A stretch of 64,000 nucleotides of DNA from NCBI GenBank assembly GCA_037179335.1, contig JAKZHN010000055.1:62001-126000 (forward strand), written 5' to 3'. The notes below the pieces were generated by a model that had not been told where the DNA came from, searched no databases, and saw only the letters and a list, made by a program, of their open reading frames with translations. A program made the translations under genes and the position numbers. Positions 25,401-37,400 of the stretch are shown piece after piece. Origin of the DNA: Cyclaneusma minus. Taxonomy: Eukaryota; Ascomycota; Leotiomycetes; Marthamycetales; Marthamycetaceae. Each line of letters begins with the position of its first letter. Within the stretch, counting starts at the first letter, position 1.

Positions 25401-26879
25401 TCTAATTTCCTTTGAAATATTTCAAATTTAAAAGAATTTATATAAAACTGCTTATTGGATTAACTTTTTTATATCGCGCAAAAACTTTATAAAGGCCTAA
25501 TTTGCAAAAGAATTTCACGTATTGGGAAAATTGTATTTAAAAGAATATGCATTAAGCATATTAAAAATTATCATAATAATAATATAATAAATAATTAAAT
25601 TTTATTAATAGCTATTAAAATTATATTATTAAATAGAATTTAATCCTGGCTATAAAAAAAGCTTATATTAAATTAAAACAAAAATAATGAAATTTAAAAA
25701 GGGGAAATTATATAATTAAAAAATAATAACCAAATTTATTTAAATAGAAAAATATAAAATAGCCTTTTAGAAAATTAAATACGAAGCTATTAAAATTATA
25801 TTATAAAAAAACCAAAAATCCTAATATTATATAAATTGCAATGCATTAGCTACCAAAATTAATAGCTATATATTTTAATTTCCAAATTATCCTATTAATA
25901 TAAAGGCGATAAATTGCAAATTAAAAGCATGCCAATTAATTAAATTTTTATTGGCTAGATTAATTAATATTGAAATAAAACGATTTAATATTAAATAAAA
26001 AGCGTATATTATTATTTATTTGATCGAGAAAATTAAATAAAGACTATATTTATTAAATTATTCAATAATTATTTATATAAATTATATTATTTTTATAAAT
26101 ATATTTAAAGCAAATAAAATCAGAAGTAAAATTGCAAAATAGCAGCAAAGGCTATCCAGGTTTAATTTCAATTATATATACATTCCCAAAAAGAATAATA
26201 TTATAGCTAATGGGCTTTTAAGAGTTTTAATAAAAAATATAATTATTAAAATATTAAATAATAGAAAGAAAAAGTTATTGCTATTAAATTTATTAAAGCA
26301 ATTGTTTTAAAATCGGGTATTACCGCTAAAAATACGCTATTAAATAAAAAATATAAATATTTGGAAAATTTTGAAAAAAAAATCCTAATATATTAATATT
26401 GTTAAATTTAGATTAAAAGGCAAAATTAATTTGGTATTATTTTAAAAAGCTATAGCTTTTGCTAAGTTGAAATATTTTAGCGCAAATATTTCAAATTTAT
26501 TATTATATATTGCCTAAATTCTATTGCTAATACAAATAAATTTTATTTAGCCTATAAAAAAAATAAAAGGCTATTATATTGCATTCGCTTAATTAATATT
26601 ATAATGCAATAAGCTATAGAAAGTTTTTACTAATTTTAATAATATTATAATATTAAAAACTATTGCTATTATATTATTTATACCAATATTTTAAATCGCT
26701 AAAATTAGTTTAATATTATTTACCAATTTTAAAACTTTAATTACTAGATTTAATAGGCCTTAATTTTATTAAATTAATTAATCTAGGATTATAAAAATAG
26801 AAATATCTATTTTTAATTATAAATTATTTTTTATATTATATTCAAATAGCCGTTTTAGACAATTCTAATAAAGCTATTT

Positions 26880-27180
26880 GCAAAAAGTTATTTTTAAAAT
26901 TAATAATTATTTTTTATAAATACTTGTAAACCGCTTATTTAAATAATGGCTAAGCCTTTATCAAAACGAGTTTTAAAAAGGCGCTTAATGAAAAAAGCGT
27001 TAAATATATAATTTTAATATATTATGCCTTTTAACATATAAAATTAATAAAACGAGTAATGCAATTAATTAAAAAAACTCGCTATTTATTTGAATTTAAT
27101 ATTAATATAAAGTTGGTATATTTTATTATTTGTTAAAATAATTTATAATATTAATACCCAAGCTATTAGATTATATAAAT
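26880..27180 (+). pseudogene. Copia integrase core relic
   Basis: One plus frame reads LNNG-AFIKTSFKKALNEK, then a YYAF-HIKLIKRVMQLIKKTRYLF block, then KLVYF. This matches the Copia integrase stretch with DNG-EF, P-HNG--ER and KTRCLL. The first catalytic-region aspartate is now asparagine. Stops interrupt it. It lies before the place where RT would be expected in Ty1/Copia order, although I could not read that RT. Confidence 0.65.
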
Positions 27181-28164
27181 TTATATTTTTAAATTTTTTT
27201 GTAAATTTTAATTTAAAAGAACTCGGAGAAATATTATTAATTAAAAACGTTATTTATATAAAAATCATTTTTTTTGCAAATTTTAAAAAATAATACCAAT
27301 AAAACCATTATAGCAAAAATGGCTTTTGCCGACAAATTTGACAAATTGGATAAAAAGAATAAGCAAATAAAATAAAATATATTATACAATTATATAAAGC
27401 AAATTACTATATAGGCAATTTGATTATATTATTAAGGAAAATATATAATAAGCCGAAAATAAAGCAATAATAGCAAAATTTATATAAAATTGTTAAAATT
27501 GCCTATAATAAAAAGATAATATAGCTAAAGAATTTTTTAATAAAAATATTTTAAAAAATATGAAATATAAAATATATTAAAATATTTATTAAGCGATTTT
27601 TATAAATAGACCCAATTTTAAAAAAATTGCCAATGCTATTTAAATATTATAAAAGAAATTCCAAAAAGCCTATTATCGAGTCCGAAAAACGATTATCAGA
27701 ATTTAAATTTAAGCAAAAGAAAATGGAGCTTTAATAATTTTAATCGTGATTTTTATAATTTGATAATTACTTTTCCTATAAATACCAAGCAGCATTATAT
27801 AAGCAATTGGAACTATTGGAATAAAAGGGTTTTAAACCTATTTGCAATTATTGGAAATAAGGAGTTTAATTTATAAATCAGAATATATTAATACCCTATA
27901 ATCAATATTAATAAAGGACCGAGGAAATATTATATTTACAATTATATTACTTCAAGAATTCTTTTTATTCCAAAATAAGGTTGGTTTGAAAATTAAGGCT
28001 TTTAACAATAATATATTAAAAATAATTTGTTAGCTATATTAGAAGAAAATTGCATATCAAAAATTAAATTATTACCAATATTAAAAAAGAATTTACAATC
28101 GTTATTTAAATATAGAAAACATGAAAAAAACACCAAAAAAGAGTAATTAAAATAATGGAAATAT

Positions 28165-28365
28165 ATTTATTGATTTTTAACCGGATTGATAAATGCCTTA
28201 TTTTTTAAACAAATGTTTTTTAAAACAAAAGAATAATATTTGCTGTTTTAAATAAATTATTAAATGCTTTTGTTTTTTAAAAAGAATTTACCATCCTTTC
28301 TCCGGATTATTAAATGCTTTTATTTTTTAAAAAACTTGCTAAATGCTTTATTTTTTTTAAGCCTT
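28165..28365. repeat. Short degenerate repeats around ATTAAATGCTTT
   Basis: The word GGATTRTTAAATGCYTT, followed by a T/A run, recurs at about 28182, 28258 (partial), 28303 and 28340 (partial), and once more at about 31055 just before the right LTR. They are degenerate short repeats of unknown role, possibly a subterminal feature of the Copia-type element. Confidence 0.45.
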
Positions 28366-31070
28366 ATCAAACCAAAAAAGAAAATGGGTCAGGAAAAGAA
28401 TATATTATTCGCTTAAAAGCAATATAAAAAATAAAAAGAAATAAATAAAATAGAAAATAAATAAAATAAAATAGCAAGCCATTTAATTATTTTTATTAGG
28501 ATAGATATTAAATTTAAGAATTTGCAAAGCTCTATATAATATAACTATTTAAAACCAACGTTGCCATATATTTGCTTAAATTAAATAAAATGCATTAAAA
28601 AGCAATTTTATTCGCAACGCATTACTTACTTTTAATTTTAAACAGCTTTACGGCTTAATCCCATAATATTTACAATTTTGCAATATCTTTACAAGCTTGC
28701 ATTGTTTTCAATATAATACAATTAGTCTACCAGCAATAATTATTAATTAAATAATAGCTTTTTTAAAAAACATTAACAATAAAGCAAAACCAATTAAAAA
28801 AATAAAAATGCAATACAATTAAGGAATATCCGCCCAATTAAATAGCATTTATTAATTAGGTAAAAATGGAGTAAATGGCAAAATTACCAATAAATATAAT
28901 AATAAAATATTATGCAAGCTATTAAATTGGCAAAAGACTGCAATTGCAGCAATAATAAAAATTTGCAAAACAAAAAAAGCAATTTTTAAGCAAGAATTTA
29001 ATTATTAACGGAATAATTATTAAATATTAAATTTAATTGGTATTTTAAGTTTTAAATCAATAATACTTATTAAATAGTTTAATATTAAAATTACCTTTAA
29101 TTTGGAAACGGAAAATCAATATGCAAAAGATTATAAAAAAATATAAGGAAAAGCTACAAAACAAAATATAGATTTTAACCTTATATTAAAATAGGCAAAA
29201 AAAGCAATTAGCCAAATTTCCCACTATTAATAAACCCAAAATATTATTTACAAAATCAATCGCCAAGCCTATCAAATCTATTAAATTAATTTTTAAAATT
29301 ACCAAATTATTTAAATTATTTAATAAAAATAGATTATATACCAAAAGATTTAATATTGGTAATAAAAGAAATCCAGCTTTTTAAAAAGTTTGCGAAAATA
29401 TAAGGTCGAAATTAAAAGGCAATATAAATTATTTAATATTAGGAGAAAGGAAATAAAAAAGAAAGAAAAACTATTAAAAAAGGAGATTTTAACCGAGTTT
29501 TTAATAGAATCAATCTCTATTAGCAAAAAAATCGAGAAGCATATTTAAATGGTTAAAATATACCTTAAAAAAGCTTTTATAATTAAAGGTCTACTATCCA
29601 AAATACAGCTATTAAAAAAATTAAAAAAGGCAAAACTAGCCAATTCTATTTATTAAATAATTTACGGATATTCCCGAATTTTCATTAAACGGGATTTTGC
29701 CACCAAAATTAAAAAACGCAATTTAAAGGAAATGGACAAAGATTTTCCTTAAAAGCTAAATGCCTATTTAATATCCCATAATAAATGGAGTCAAAATTTT
29801 TCCAAAATAAATATTTTAATTAAAAGTTTAAAGGCTCAATAATAAATAGCAAAAATAAATAACCCCTTTAAATTAAAAAAATAATTTATTAAACGCGAAT
29901 CCCAAAATAAAAATAAAAATAAAAAACAACTATTTAAAAATTTAAAATTAATACGGCTAATAATATTTATATGCTTTATTAAAATTTATTTGCAATAATA
30001 GCGATAATTAATCAAGCCCTAATTTTAGCTATATAAATTAATAAAACCTATTTTAATAAATAATTTAAAAAAATAAACGATTTTGCTATAGCTAAAGCGC
30101 GCAAAAAGCTTAATTATAAAAGATATATTAAAAATACAAAATTTAAAATCTGTTATATACAATAAAAAATTGAATCTTAAAAAAACCATTATTATTATAA
30201 AAGAATATTAAACGCGGAGTATATCGACCTTTTTAAGCGCCGCTTAATAAATTAGAATAAAAAAGCAAAAAAGAAATTAGGCAAATATTGGAGAAATATA
30301 GCATTATTGTTACCAAATTAAACCTTGAAAATTTAGGATTTTTAAACTCAGAATTAAAATTAAAATTAAAATCAAAATTGAATTTAATATCCAATTATTT
30401 TAAAAATAAAAAGCTATAAGATTTTTAAAATCCAAGTTATTAAGGTATAATGTTTTTTAATAATAACAAATATTACCAGCCTTATAATAATTAAAAAAGG
30501 TTTTTAAAAAACGATTTATATAATTACAAATATTAAGGCTAGAATATTTTTATAGCAAAATACCATTATAATTCTTTTAACGGAATTTTATTTATAAATT
30601 GCTTTGCTAAAAGCAATATTTAATATATTTTTAAAAATTGTTTTAAGCTTGTATATTATTTTTCGTTAATTATATTTAATATTTATTTATTATTAGTAGT
30701 TTTATAAATTTTATTTGGGTTTTTAGAACCGATTATATTTATTATAAAACAGGTTTTTATAAAAATATCGAGATTACCAAAAGAGAAAAACAATGCTGGT
30801 TTTGAAAAAAGATAATTTAAAAAAAATCTAAATTTTCTTTATTATAGAGTTTAAAGGAATTTATAATTTTTTTTTAGTTTAGGAAAATAAAACTTAGAAT
30901 AAATTATAATATTAATTATCGATTTTAATTATAGCAATTAGTATTACCCTTTTAAAAAAATATACGCAATAGCATGGTTTTTTATAAGAATTCCCTATAA
31001 GGCAATAAAAGCTAAAAAAACGCTTTTATTAGGCCTTTTGGCCCGCATTATATCCGGATTATTAAATGCT

Positions 31071-31231
31071 TACAAAATACTTTAAGCAGGGTAGCTTATA
31101 TGCAAGGCTAGCAAATATATATTTAAAATCAAAAACCGGAGTAAATTTTGGCTCCTTACGTATTATATACCCAATAATAAAATACCTATTTATTTATATT
31201 TTTATTTGGCTGCTATACTAATAGCTTTTTA
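31071..31231 (+). repeat. 3' LTR of the Copia-type element
   Basis: 161 bp, partner of 22249-22409. It is strongly converted to AT (for example TGGCCCGTGCGCG becomes TAGCTTATATGCA). Immediately outside are TCCCG and the right half of the inverted-repeat element. Confidence 0.78.
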
Positions 31232-32273
31232 TCCCGCACCCTTTATAATATCGCCGTTGCATATAAATAGCTTCAAGCCAGCCATGCCAGCTATACCAGC
31301 CACCAATATACCAGCCAGCATGCCAGCCAATTACACATGGGTAAATTTTGCAAAAAAAAAGAAATGTAATAGAATTCAAAATTAAAGGTGGCCATTTAAG
31401 CCTTAATTGCAAGGGCTTTTGCAATAAACAAGTGCTTTATTAGCTTATTAATTGCTGCAATTGCTAAAATAGCTGGAATAGCTGGGCTGCAATTAAAGCT
31501 GGCTTCCAATTACTGGAATTGGCATAGTGCTCTCCAGTCGCTAAAATTGGATTTGTTCTCCAGTCAGCGACATGCCAGCAACAGGAGGTACTTGCTTGCG
31601 ACTGCAGCGATAGGTGCGGAGCAGGTACCGTTGTCTGTGACAAATCCGTAACCGGAGAGCACCAAGCCCACCCAGCGACAGGAAATGGGATTGCAAATGT
31701 AATATTAAATATTAATTAATTTCCAAAAATTTATGAATATATTATTAAAAGCCTTTTTAAATTATTTGGCCAAATTATTAAATTTTTGATAAATAATAAA
31801 GGGCTTATTATTATTATTTAGCTTATTATTATCGCGAGCAAAGCGCTTTTTTTAAACGCAAATATTAAAAAATTTATTTTAAAATAAAAAATCTTTTTTA
31901 TTTTTAAAACCAGGCTAGTCGCTAAAAAAAAATCGGGGTGCGTTTTTTAAAAACAAATATATTATTATCGCCGTTTTTAATAAATTCAATTTTCGAATAC
32001 TATTGTTTTTAAATTCGAAAAACCTCGAAACAATTAGAAGCTTTTTATTTTTATAGTTTTTATTTAAAAATACTCTTAAAATGGATTTTGCGCAAATTTT
32101 AGAAGCAAAAAATATATAAGCCAAATTTTTATTATAGGCTAAAAAAGAATAACCATTTGGGACTTAATATTGCAAGCTTATATAATCGAATTTAAAAATT
32201 AATTGCGCATTAACAAAGTTGAACATTTCCAAAATATTGAATAACGGTTTATAAAATAAAATAGCAATAAAAT

Positions 32274-32459
32274 TATTACAATTTAAATTTCATTATTGAA
32301 TTAGGCCGAATAAAAAATGCTATTAATAATTGTTTATTGCTATAAAAATCAAAAGAAAATTTAAGGAGCTTTGGAAACTATATATAAATAGGACCGGGGC
32401 TATAATTGGTCCGGTCACGTGTCCGCAAAATAAAGGGTGTGCGGCCCAGGGCCGTTATA
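32274..32459 (-). repeat. 5' LTR of the nested-host Gypsy element
   Basis: 186 bp, partner of 16529-16714, followed by the GCAAT target duplication at 32460-32464. This copy keeps GTCACGTGTCCGCA and GGGTGTGCGGCCCAGGGCC, where its partner has the AT-converted form. Confidence 0.88.
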
Positions 32460-32464
32460 GCAAT

Positions 32465-33256
32465 TATAAGCCTTTTTTACACTTATAAAATTATTAAACG
32501 CAAAGCTTTAAAATAAATGCTAAAAATAAAGAATATCCATATTTATTAATAGCTTAAAAAACCATTTATTAATGCCTTAAATCCTTCTAATATTAAAAAT
32601 AATTTTTACACCGCAATAATACTTAATCCCCTACCCAAACAATTTTGCACAGCTTAAAAGCCTGCGCTACTAATAGCCAATACCGGCAGGATTTTAAATG
32701 ATAGAAAAACTATTGCGCGCGCAAACCATTATTGCTATGCTTATATTTTTATAAACCACCCTAATTCTAAAACATATATTAATAACACTTATCCTTATAC
32801 TAATTATAATAAAAAAAACTATATTATTATTGCATTTTTTACACTTTTTAGCTAGCAGCCAAATTTTTTTTAAAAAAAATGGCTTTTAAAGAAAATTTAA
32901 AAATAAATCCTAAATTTAAATCTAAATTTCAGCCAATATATAGCCTAAACAGTCCCCAAGGCTTTTAATATAGCCCAGGCCGTCCCCGGGGCTTAAAAGG
33001 ACAAGGCTTAAAAAAAACCAAAAAAAACAATATCCTAGCCAATTTTATCCTAGCCAGCTTTTTAAAACTCTTAGCGCAATCGCATTTAAAATTTAAAAGA
33101 AAAAAGATTAAAAAAAATTACAGCCAATTAAAAAAAAGCAAAGGGAATTTACAAACAAAAATTATAGCAGCTAATAATAAAAAACGCTGCATTTTATATT
33201 TAAATTCTAGCTATTTTAAATTATAATGCCATTCATTTATTTTTGCAAATTATTAA
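32465..33256. other. AT-rich spacer, nothing firm recognised
   Basis: No gene seen. A short GC-rich doublet at about 32950-33010 contains two copies of a GTCCCC--GGCTT motif, followed by A-rich DNA. The remainder is AT-rich sequence without recognisable coding traces. Confidence 0.55.
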
Positions 33257-33775
33257 GGGTTTTACTAATCCTATAAAATGGTTTTCATAAATCTACAAAA
33301 AATTCCCGGATTCGGATTAGCGCAACCGCAAAGCGATGGCCCGTGCATTGCCCTGCAATAAAAATAATAGTTTCGATTTTTTCGCCACGATAATATATAT
33401 ATAATTTATTCCTCCATATTAATAAACTCCGAATAATTGGCTTTTTAACAAAGTTTTTTTTATTAAAAAAGCTTAAATACATCCCGAAATATAATTGTTT
33501 TAGGAAAATTCTTTGAAAAATGCATTCTATTTTATTTAAAAGCCATTTTTTCGACTAGTTATATAAACTCTATATATTTATAATTGAAGAATTCCAAATT
33601 TTATAAAAACTAAACAGCCGAGCTAAAAAAAAACTTAATTTACAGGTTCTTATTAATTAAATTGTAAATTTCATTCCGGGGCGGCGCACGGGCCACCGCT
33701 TCGCGGCTACGGTAATCTCAATCCGGAATTTTTTTGTAGATTTATGAAAACCATTTTATAGCATTAGTAAATCCC
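33257..33775. mobile_element. MITE copy 2 with perfect 8-bp target duplication
   Basis: The left end (GGGTTTTACTAATCCTATAAA, continuing to about 33345) recurs as its reverse complement at about 33684-33775, giving inverted repeats of about 90 bp. ATTATTAA directly precedes the left GGG (33249-33256) and directly follows the right CCC (33776-33783), a perfect 8-bp target duplication. The subterminal GCGCACGGGCCACCGCTTCG (33684-33703) is shared with copy 3. Length 519 bp, no coding capacity. An 8-bp duplication is typical of hAT and P-type transposases, and no such transposase is seen in the window. Confidence 0.88.
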
Positions 33776-33783
33776 ATTATTAA

Positions 33784-34250
33784 TTAATTAAATTAATAAA
33801 AAAACCTATAAAAATTAAGCCTCCGTTAATATAAAACAAAACTCGAAATAACCTTATTTGATTAAATGCCCGGAATAATTTTAATAGCATGCTAATAGCC
33901 GCTCGGATTAATTTTTAATTTATTCCGAATTTTATTATATATTAATAGATAATTTTCCGAGTTTTTCTCCGGAAAATTGGTTTATCGCCTAAAATATAAA
34001 ACAGGGTATATGTGCCAAATTTTAAGATATGTGTGCCGATTCGGATCCATTTAGTTTTTGAAATTAAAGATTTAAATTTGGAAATAGCTCCAGATTTTGC
34101 GCGGATATTAATTTTGTATTTCTAAAAGCAAAAACAAGCTAGGATATATTTTATTTGCTGGAAAATGGCACTCCGTCCCATTTTTCGCTTTTGGGAAATG
34201 CATATCATTATTTTAAAGCCATATTAATGTCCGAGTGTATTGCAAGCAAT
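33784..34250. other. Transition zone from AT-rich to gene-island DNA
   Basis: Base composition rises gradually from very AT-rich to ordinary across this interval. I see no gene or repeat. Confidence 0.5.
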
Positions 34251-34990
34251 TTGCGCATTCTTTAGAAAATCAAATTGGGCCAGAGAAGACAGGGGGCAGC
34301 GGCGCAAAGGCAAATTGTTTTTGTCAATTTCGATACCGTTGGAGTCAGATTGCTCAGGAAAAGGCATAGCGCAAACTGGCCGCAATGTTGCAGAGTGAGG
34401 TTGCGCGGGTGATTGCAGAAGCTCAAAAGCTCAAAAGCTCAAAACACCAAAGTAAACAAAGGGCTGGCGGCTGGCGGCGGCGGCAGGCAGCCAGGTAGCC
34501 GCCGCCGGCGGAGCGCGCTTAAAAGTAAAATTATTCTGAGTTTTATTGCACGTCGACAAGGCCCCGAAATTCAAAAAAACCCCTTCCTACCTGAAATATA
34601 AGGCAGGGAGGGTATATGTGATTAATAAAAGGGTATGTGTGGGTATCTTTATCCAATTAGGTTGGTTGGTTAGACCTAATGAGGGTGTCAAGAATACCTC
34701 TAAATGCTACCTTGTGATAACAGTCTGCTTTCTTTTCTGTGGGATCCAAGTTCGAGGTGCCTGGGGGTAGTCGGAGTGCTTAAGTTATCCTAGCTCCCAT
34801 GCATCTTTCTCAACTTTCGAGGTGAAGGAGTCGCCGCATCCTGCCTGTTTGGAATTCCAATCATCTTCTCTGACTTTGGAAACTTTATTTGAGCTTTCTC
34901 CATTTGGTAGCCATTGAAGCCAAACGACCAAAAACTGCGTAAGATTTGACATCGAGATGACATTTCCCACGCTCGAAGACGGTGATGAGA
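34250..34990. other. Island edge with simple repeats, no gene
   Basis: Contains an (AAGCTC-AA)n run at about 34418-34443 and GGCGG/GCCGCC-rich simple sequence at 34463-34515. Short open frames here have no recognisable family. I see no gene. Confidence 0.5.
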
Positions 34991-37400
34991 GCGCCTGACA
35001 AACATCTTCGCGTGCAGCAAACAATTACTGCCTCGTTTTATATCTTTTCCCAGTCGCCTAGAGCCCTCATTCGCGTGCAAGCACTTTAGTCACTGCTGTC
35101 AAGCGGCTTCTTGCTGTCGATGACATCTACTATTGTCGTTGCACCGCTGCGGATGAACGTACAAGTTTACCTTAGGAATCTCTGGTGAGTAAAATGGTGG
35201 ATGCAGATGAAGCGGCGCAGGTTTCACGTAGCTTTGTGCTTACTCATTAAAACAACAAGCGCTCGGAGAACCACCTGCTCAAGAACAAAATGCACTCTTC
35301 TCTTGTTGTGTCCAAGCTTGAAAAGAGAAGATAAGTAGGGATCTACTGCCCCTTTTAATAGCTTTCCACGTCAAAGCCAAAAAGAATGGTTCGTAGCTGA
35401 GAGGTAGCCAAGGTGTTTCTACCCGATGCTGTCAATGTTGCTTGGGTGCTGCCGAAGAAGGTCCTTGCTGTCGTCCAGCCAAACAGCTTATCATTACGGC
35501 CCTGGCATAGTGATTTTGCAGGCAAAGTGCAGCAGCTGTGGATGAACAATACTGGGAATTTCTTGGAAAGGCGGGAGGTAAGATATTTCAGAGTGATTCT
35601 AGGTGGACATAGAATCTCCGCACTCCGAATGACAGTTGGAGGAAGAAGATGAGGAGTTGGACTGCTGCCCTTTTTATAGCTTTCCATACTAAAGCCAGCA
35701 TCTGATTGGTAGCCGTGAAAGACAGCGAGGGCTTAGTGCTGTCGAGGGAACTCCTTACTATCGATTAAACAACCCGCTCATAATTATGTGTTTCACATAG
35801 ACCATGCATGTGAAATCTAGCAGCTGCGCGTGAAAGATTCCCGAGGATGTTGGGAAAGGCGGCAAGAGGTTTTCAGAGTGATTCTGAGTGGACATTTGTC
35901 CTTCCAGATCTCACAGAAGACAGTTAGAGAAGAAGACGAAGAACGGGACTGCTACCTCTTTTTATACCCATTCACACGTGACAAGAGGCCGAAGACCCTA
36001 TTTGTCTCCAGCTAGAAGATCTGTAGACATGCTGCTATCGATGGACTCCCCGCAGTCGGTGAAACCTCCCATTACCGATGCGACTCCTAACCGTCGTTTT
36101 TACTTGACGACTATTAAGTTCGAGCATCAGTAGCCCTGTATTTAATAAAGTCCAGAGCAAATGCAACAGTTTCTGTGCAATTTTGATTCCTAAGTCGGGC
36201 AGCAGTTGGCGCGGAGGAATACTCGAGCACACATTGTCTCCTTGTTCATTACCTAACACGGAGCTTGGAGAAAGAAAAGGCAGAGGAGGCTGCAGCTCAT
36301 TTTTATACATTTCTCCTATGTCTATTCCGAACCCTAAGTTGCGTCCAAGCGCATTTTCTGCTGCTGCCAAGTGGCATTGCTGTCAGTAACATCCAGTACC
36401 ATCGTTTTAGAACTGCGCATTACAACCCTACCTTGAGCAGGTACCTTACTTGGGCAAATTGCTGAAACAGAAAATTGCTACAATTTCCATAACTCTATGG
36501 ATACGAAACCTTTGCTTGAACAACAAGCGCTTGAAGCAACACCTAGTCAAGCACATCATGCTGCTTCGTGCCTTACGGACCATCTTGGGAAAGAAAATAG
36601 TAGCAGTAGGACTGCTTCCTCAGATGGCCAAGGGGTTCTGTGCACTCCTGTCGACGTGACTCGGTGCTATCGAGCAAAATTCTTGCTATCACCAAAACAA
36701 ATAGCTTATTCTCGCGGTCTTTGCAAAGAATGGAACTGTCCGTGCAAGCAAAATCCAGCAGCTTCAATTGAGCAATTCTGGGATTGGATTACCTTGGGAC
36801 GTGGGGAGGAGATTTCAGTGATTCGAAGTGGACATACCACCATCCAGATCCTAATGAACTGTTAGGAATAAAAACGAGAAGCGGGACTGCTGCCTCTTTT
36901 TATACATGTTCCCATGTGACACGAGGCACAAGACCTTGGTTTCTTTCCAGGTACCTAGATATCGTAAGTTAGGTATGCTGACGCCCGAGGGCTTCCTTAC
37001 TTTCGGTGGAAGTGTCCTTGCTGTTGATGAGACCCCTTGTTGTCACTCCAGCTATCTACCGTCACTCTTACCAGACATGATCACATGGTGGAATCCACAG
37101 CTTCGCAAAATAATTCTGTAGCGCTTCGAGAAAGACAATACAAGCTTCAGGTATTCCTAAGTTGAGGGCAATAGGCAGTGGGAGAACACTCCGCAGAGTG
37201 GCATCGATAGTCGATACACACGAGCGTGGGTCTGAAGGAAAGAAAGGGAGAAATACTAGCAGAACTGCTGCCTCTATTTATACCATTTCACATGCCAAGA
37301 GCCCCAGTTCGCGTCGAATTTCTTAGCCCCCTCCTATTTAACTGCATCCACTCGCCTCGAAGTTGGGGGCGTTGAGATCACGAGGATAGTTGTGCTTGGT
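34990..37400 (-). repeat. Array of about eight diverged direct repeats of ~320 bp
   Basis: A block read on the plus strand as ACTGCTGCCTCTTTTTATA recurs near 35025, 35343, 35660, 35950, 36289, 36617 (without the TATA part), 36883 and 37262, with spacings of about 266-379 bp. A second block (TTGCTGTCGATGA and variants) recurs near 35113, 35468, 35739, 36034, 36380, 36667 and 37021. A third, around CAGCTG--GATG-A, recurs 50-130 bp further on. Block order is the same in every unit, so this is a tandem array and not chance. On the minus strand the first block resembles a core promoter. The units have ordinary GC content and are strongly diverged, which could explain escape from RIP. No protein family is recognised. 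Confidence 0.7.

Larger units (their letters stand above)
22249..31231 (+). mobile_element. Copia-type LTR retrotransposon, RIP-degraded
   Basis: Direct repeats of 161 bp (22249-22409 and 31071-31231) share GGCTAGCAA, then CCAATAATAAAATACC, and ATAGCTTTTTA at the end. The flanking 5-mers TTCCG (22244-22248) and TCCCG (31232-31236) differ by one C/T, which fits a target duplication altered by RIP. A Copia-like integrase core is readable on the plus strand near 26900-27170. At 9 kb it is long for Copia, so a further insertion inside is possible. Most of 22410-26500 and 27200-31070 could not be assigned. Confidence 0.75.
21944..31699. mobile_element. TA-flanked inverted-repeat DNA element, split by a Copia insertion
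   Basis: The left end at 21944 (CATCTGCAACCCCATTTCC, then TGTCGC) recurs as its reverse complement at about 31674-31699. Each end is flanked by TA (21942-21943 and 31700-31701), as for Tc1/mariner-type insertions. The element's own DNA is only 21944-22248 plus 31237-31699, about 770 bp, and is unusually GC-rich with GTCGCGCGAC palindromes on the left and CCAGC repeats on the right. No transposase is readable, so it is probably non-autonomous. The Copia element at 22249-31231 sits in its middle. Confidence 0.7.
16529..32459 (-). mobile_element. Gypsy LTR retrotransposon carrying nested insertions
   Basis: Direct repeats of exactly 186 bp (16529-16714 and 32274-32459) share a GC-rich core (AATAGGACCGGGGCTATA). 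The flanking 5-mers are identical: GCAAT at 16524-16528 and at 32460-32464. A purine tract on the minus strand (plus-strand ATATCCCCTCC at about 16715) abuts the left LTR, and a minus-strand Gypsy RT lies at 19265-19520, so the element points left. The interior is split by a TA-flanked inverted-repeat element at 21944-31699. Without it the element would be about 6.2 kb, a normal size. Confidence 0.88.

Noticed and set aside
34990..37400. CRISPR-like array
   Set aside because: Units are ~320 bp, strongly diverged and without short identical repeats separated by unique spacers. The host is a fungus.
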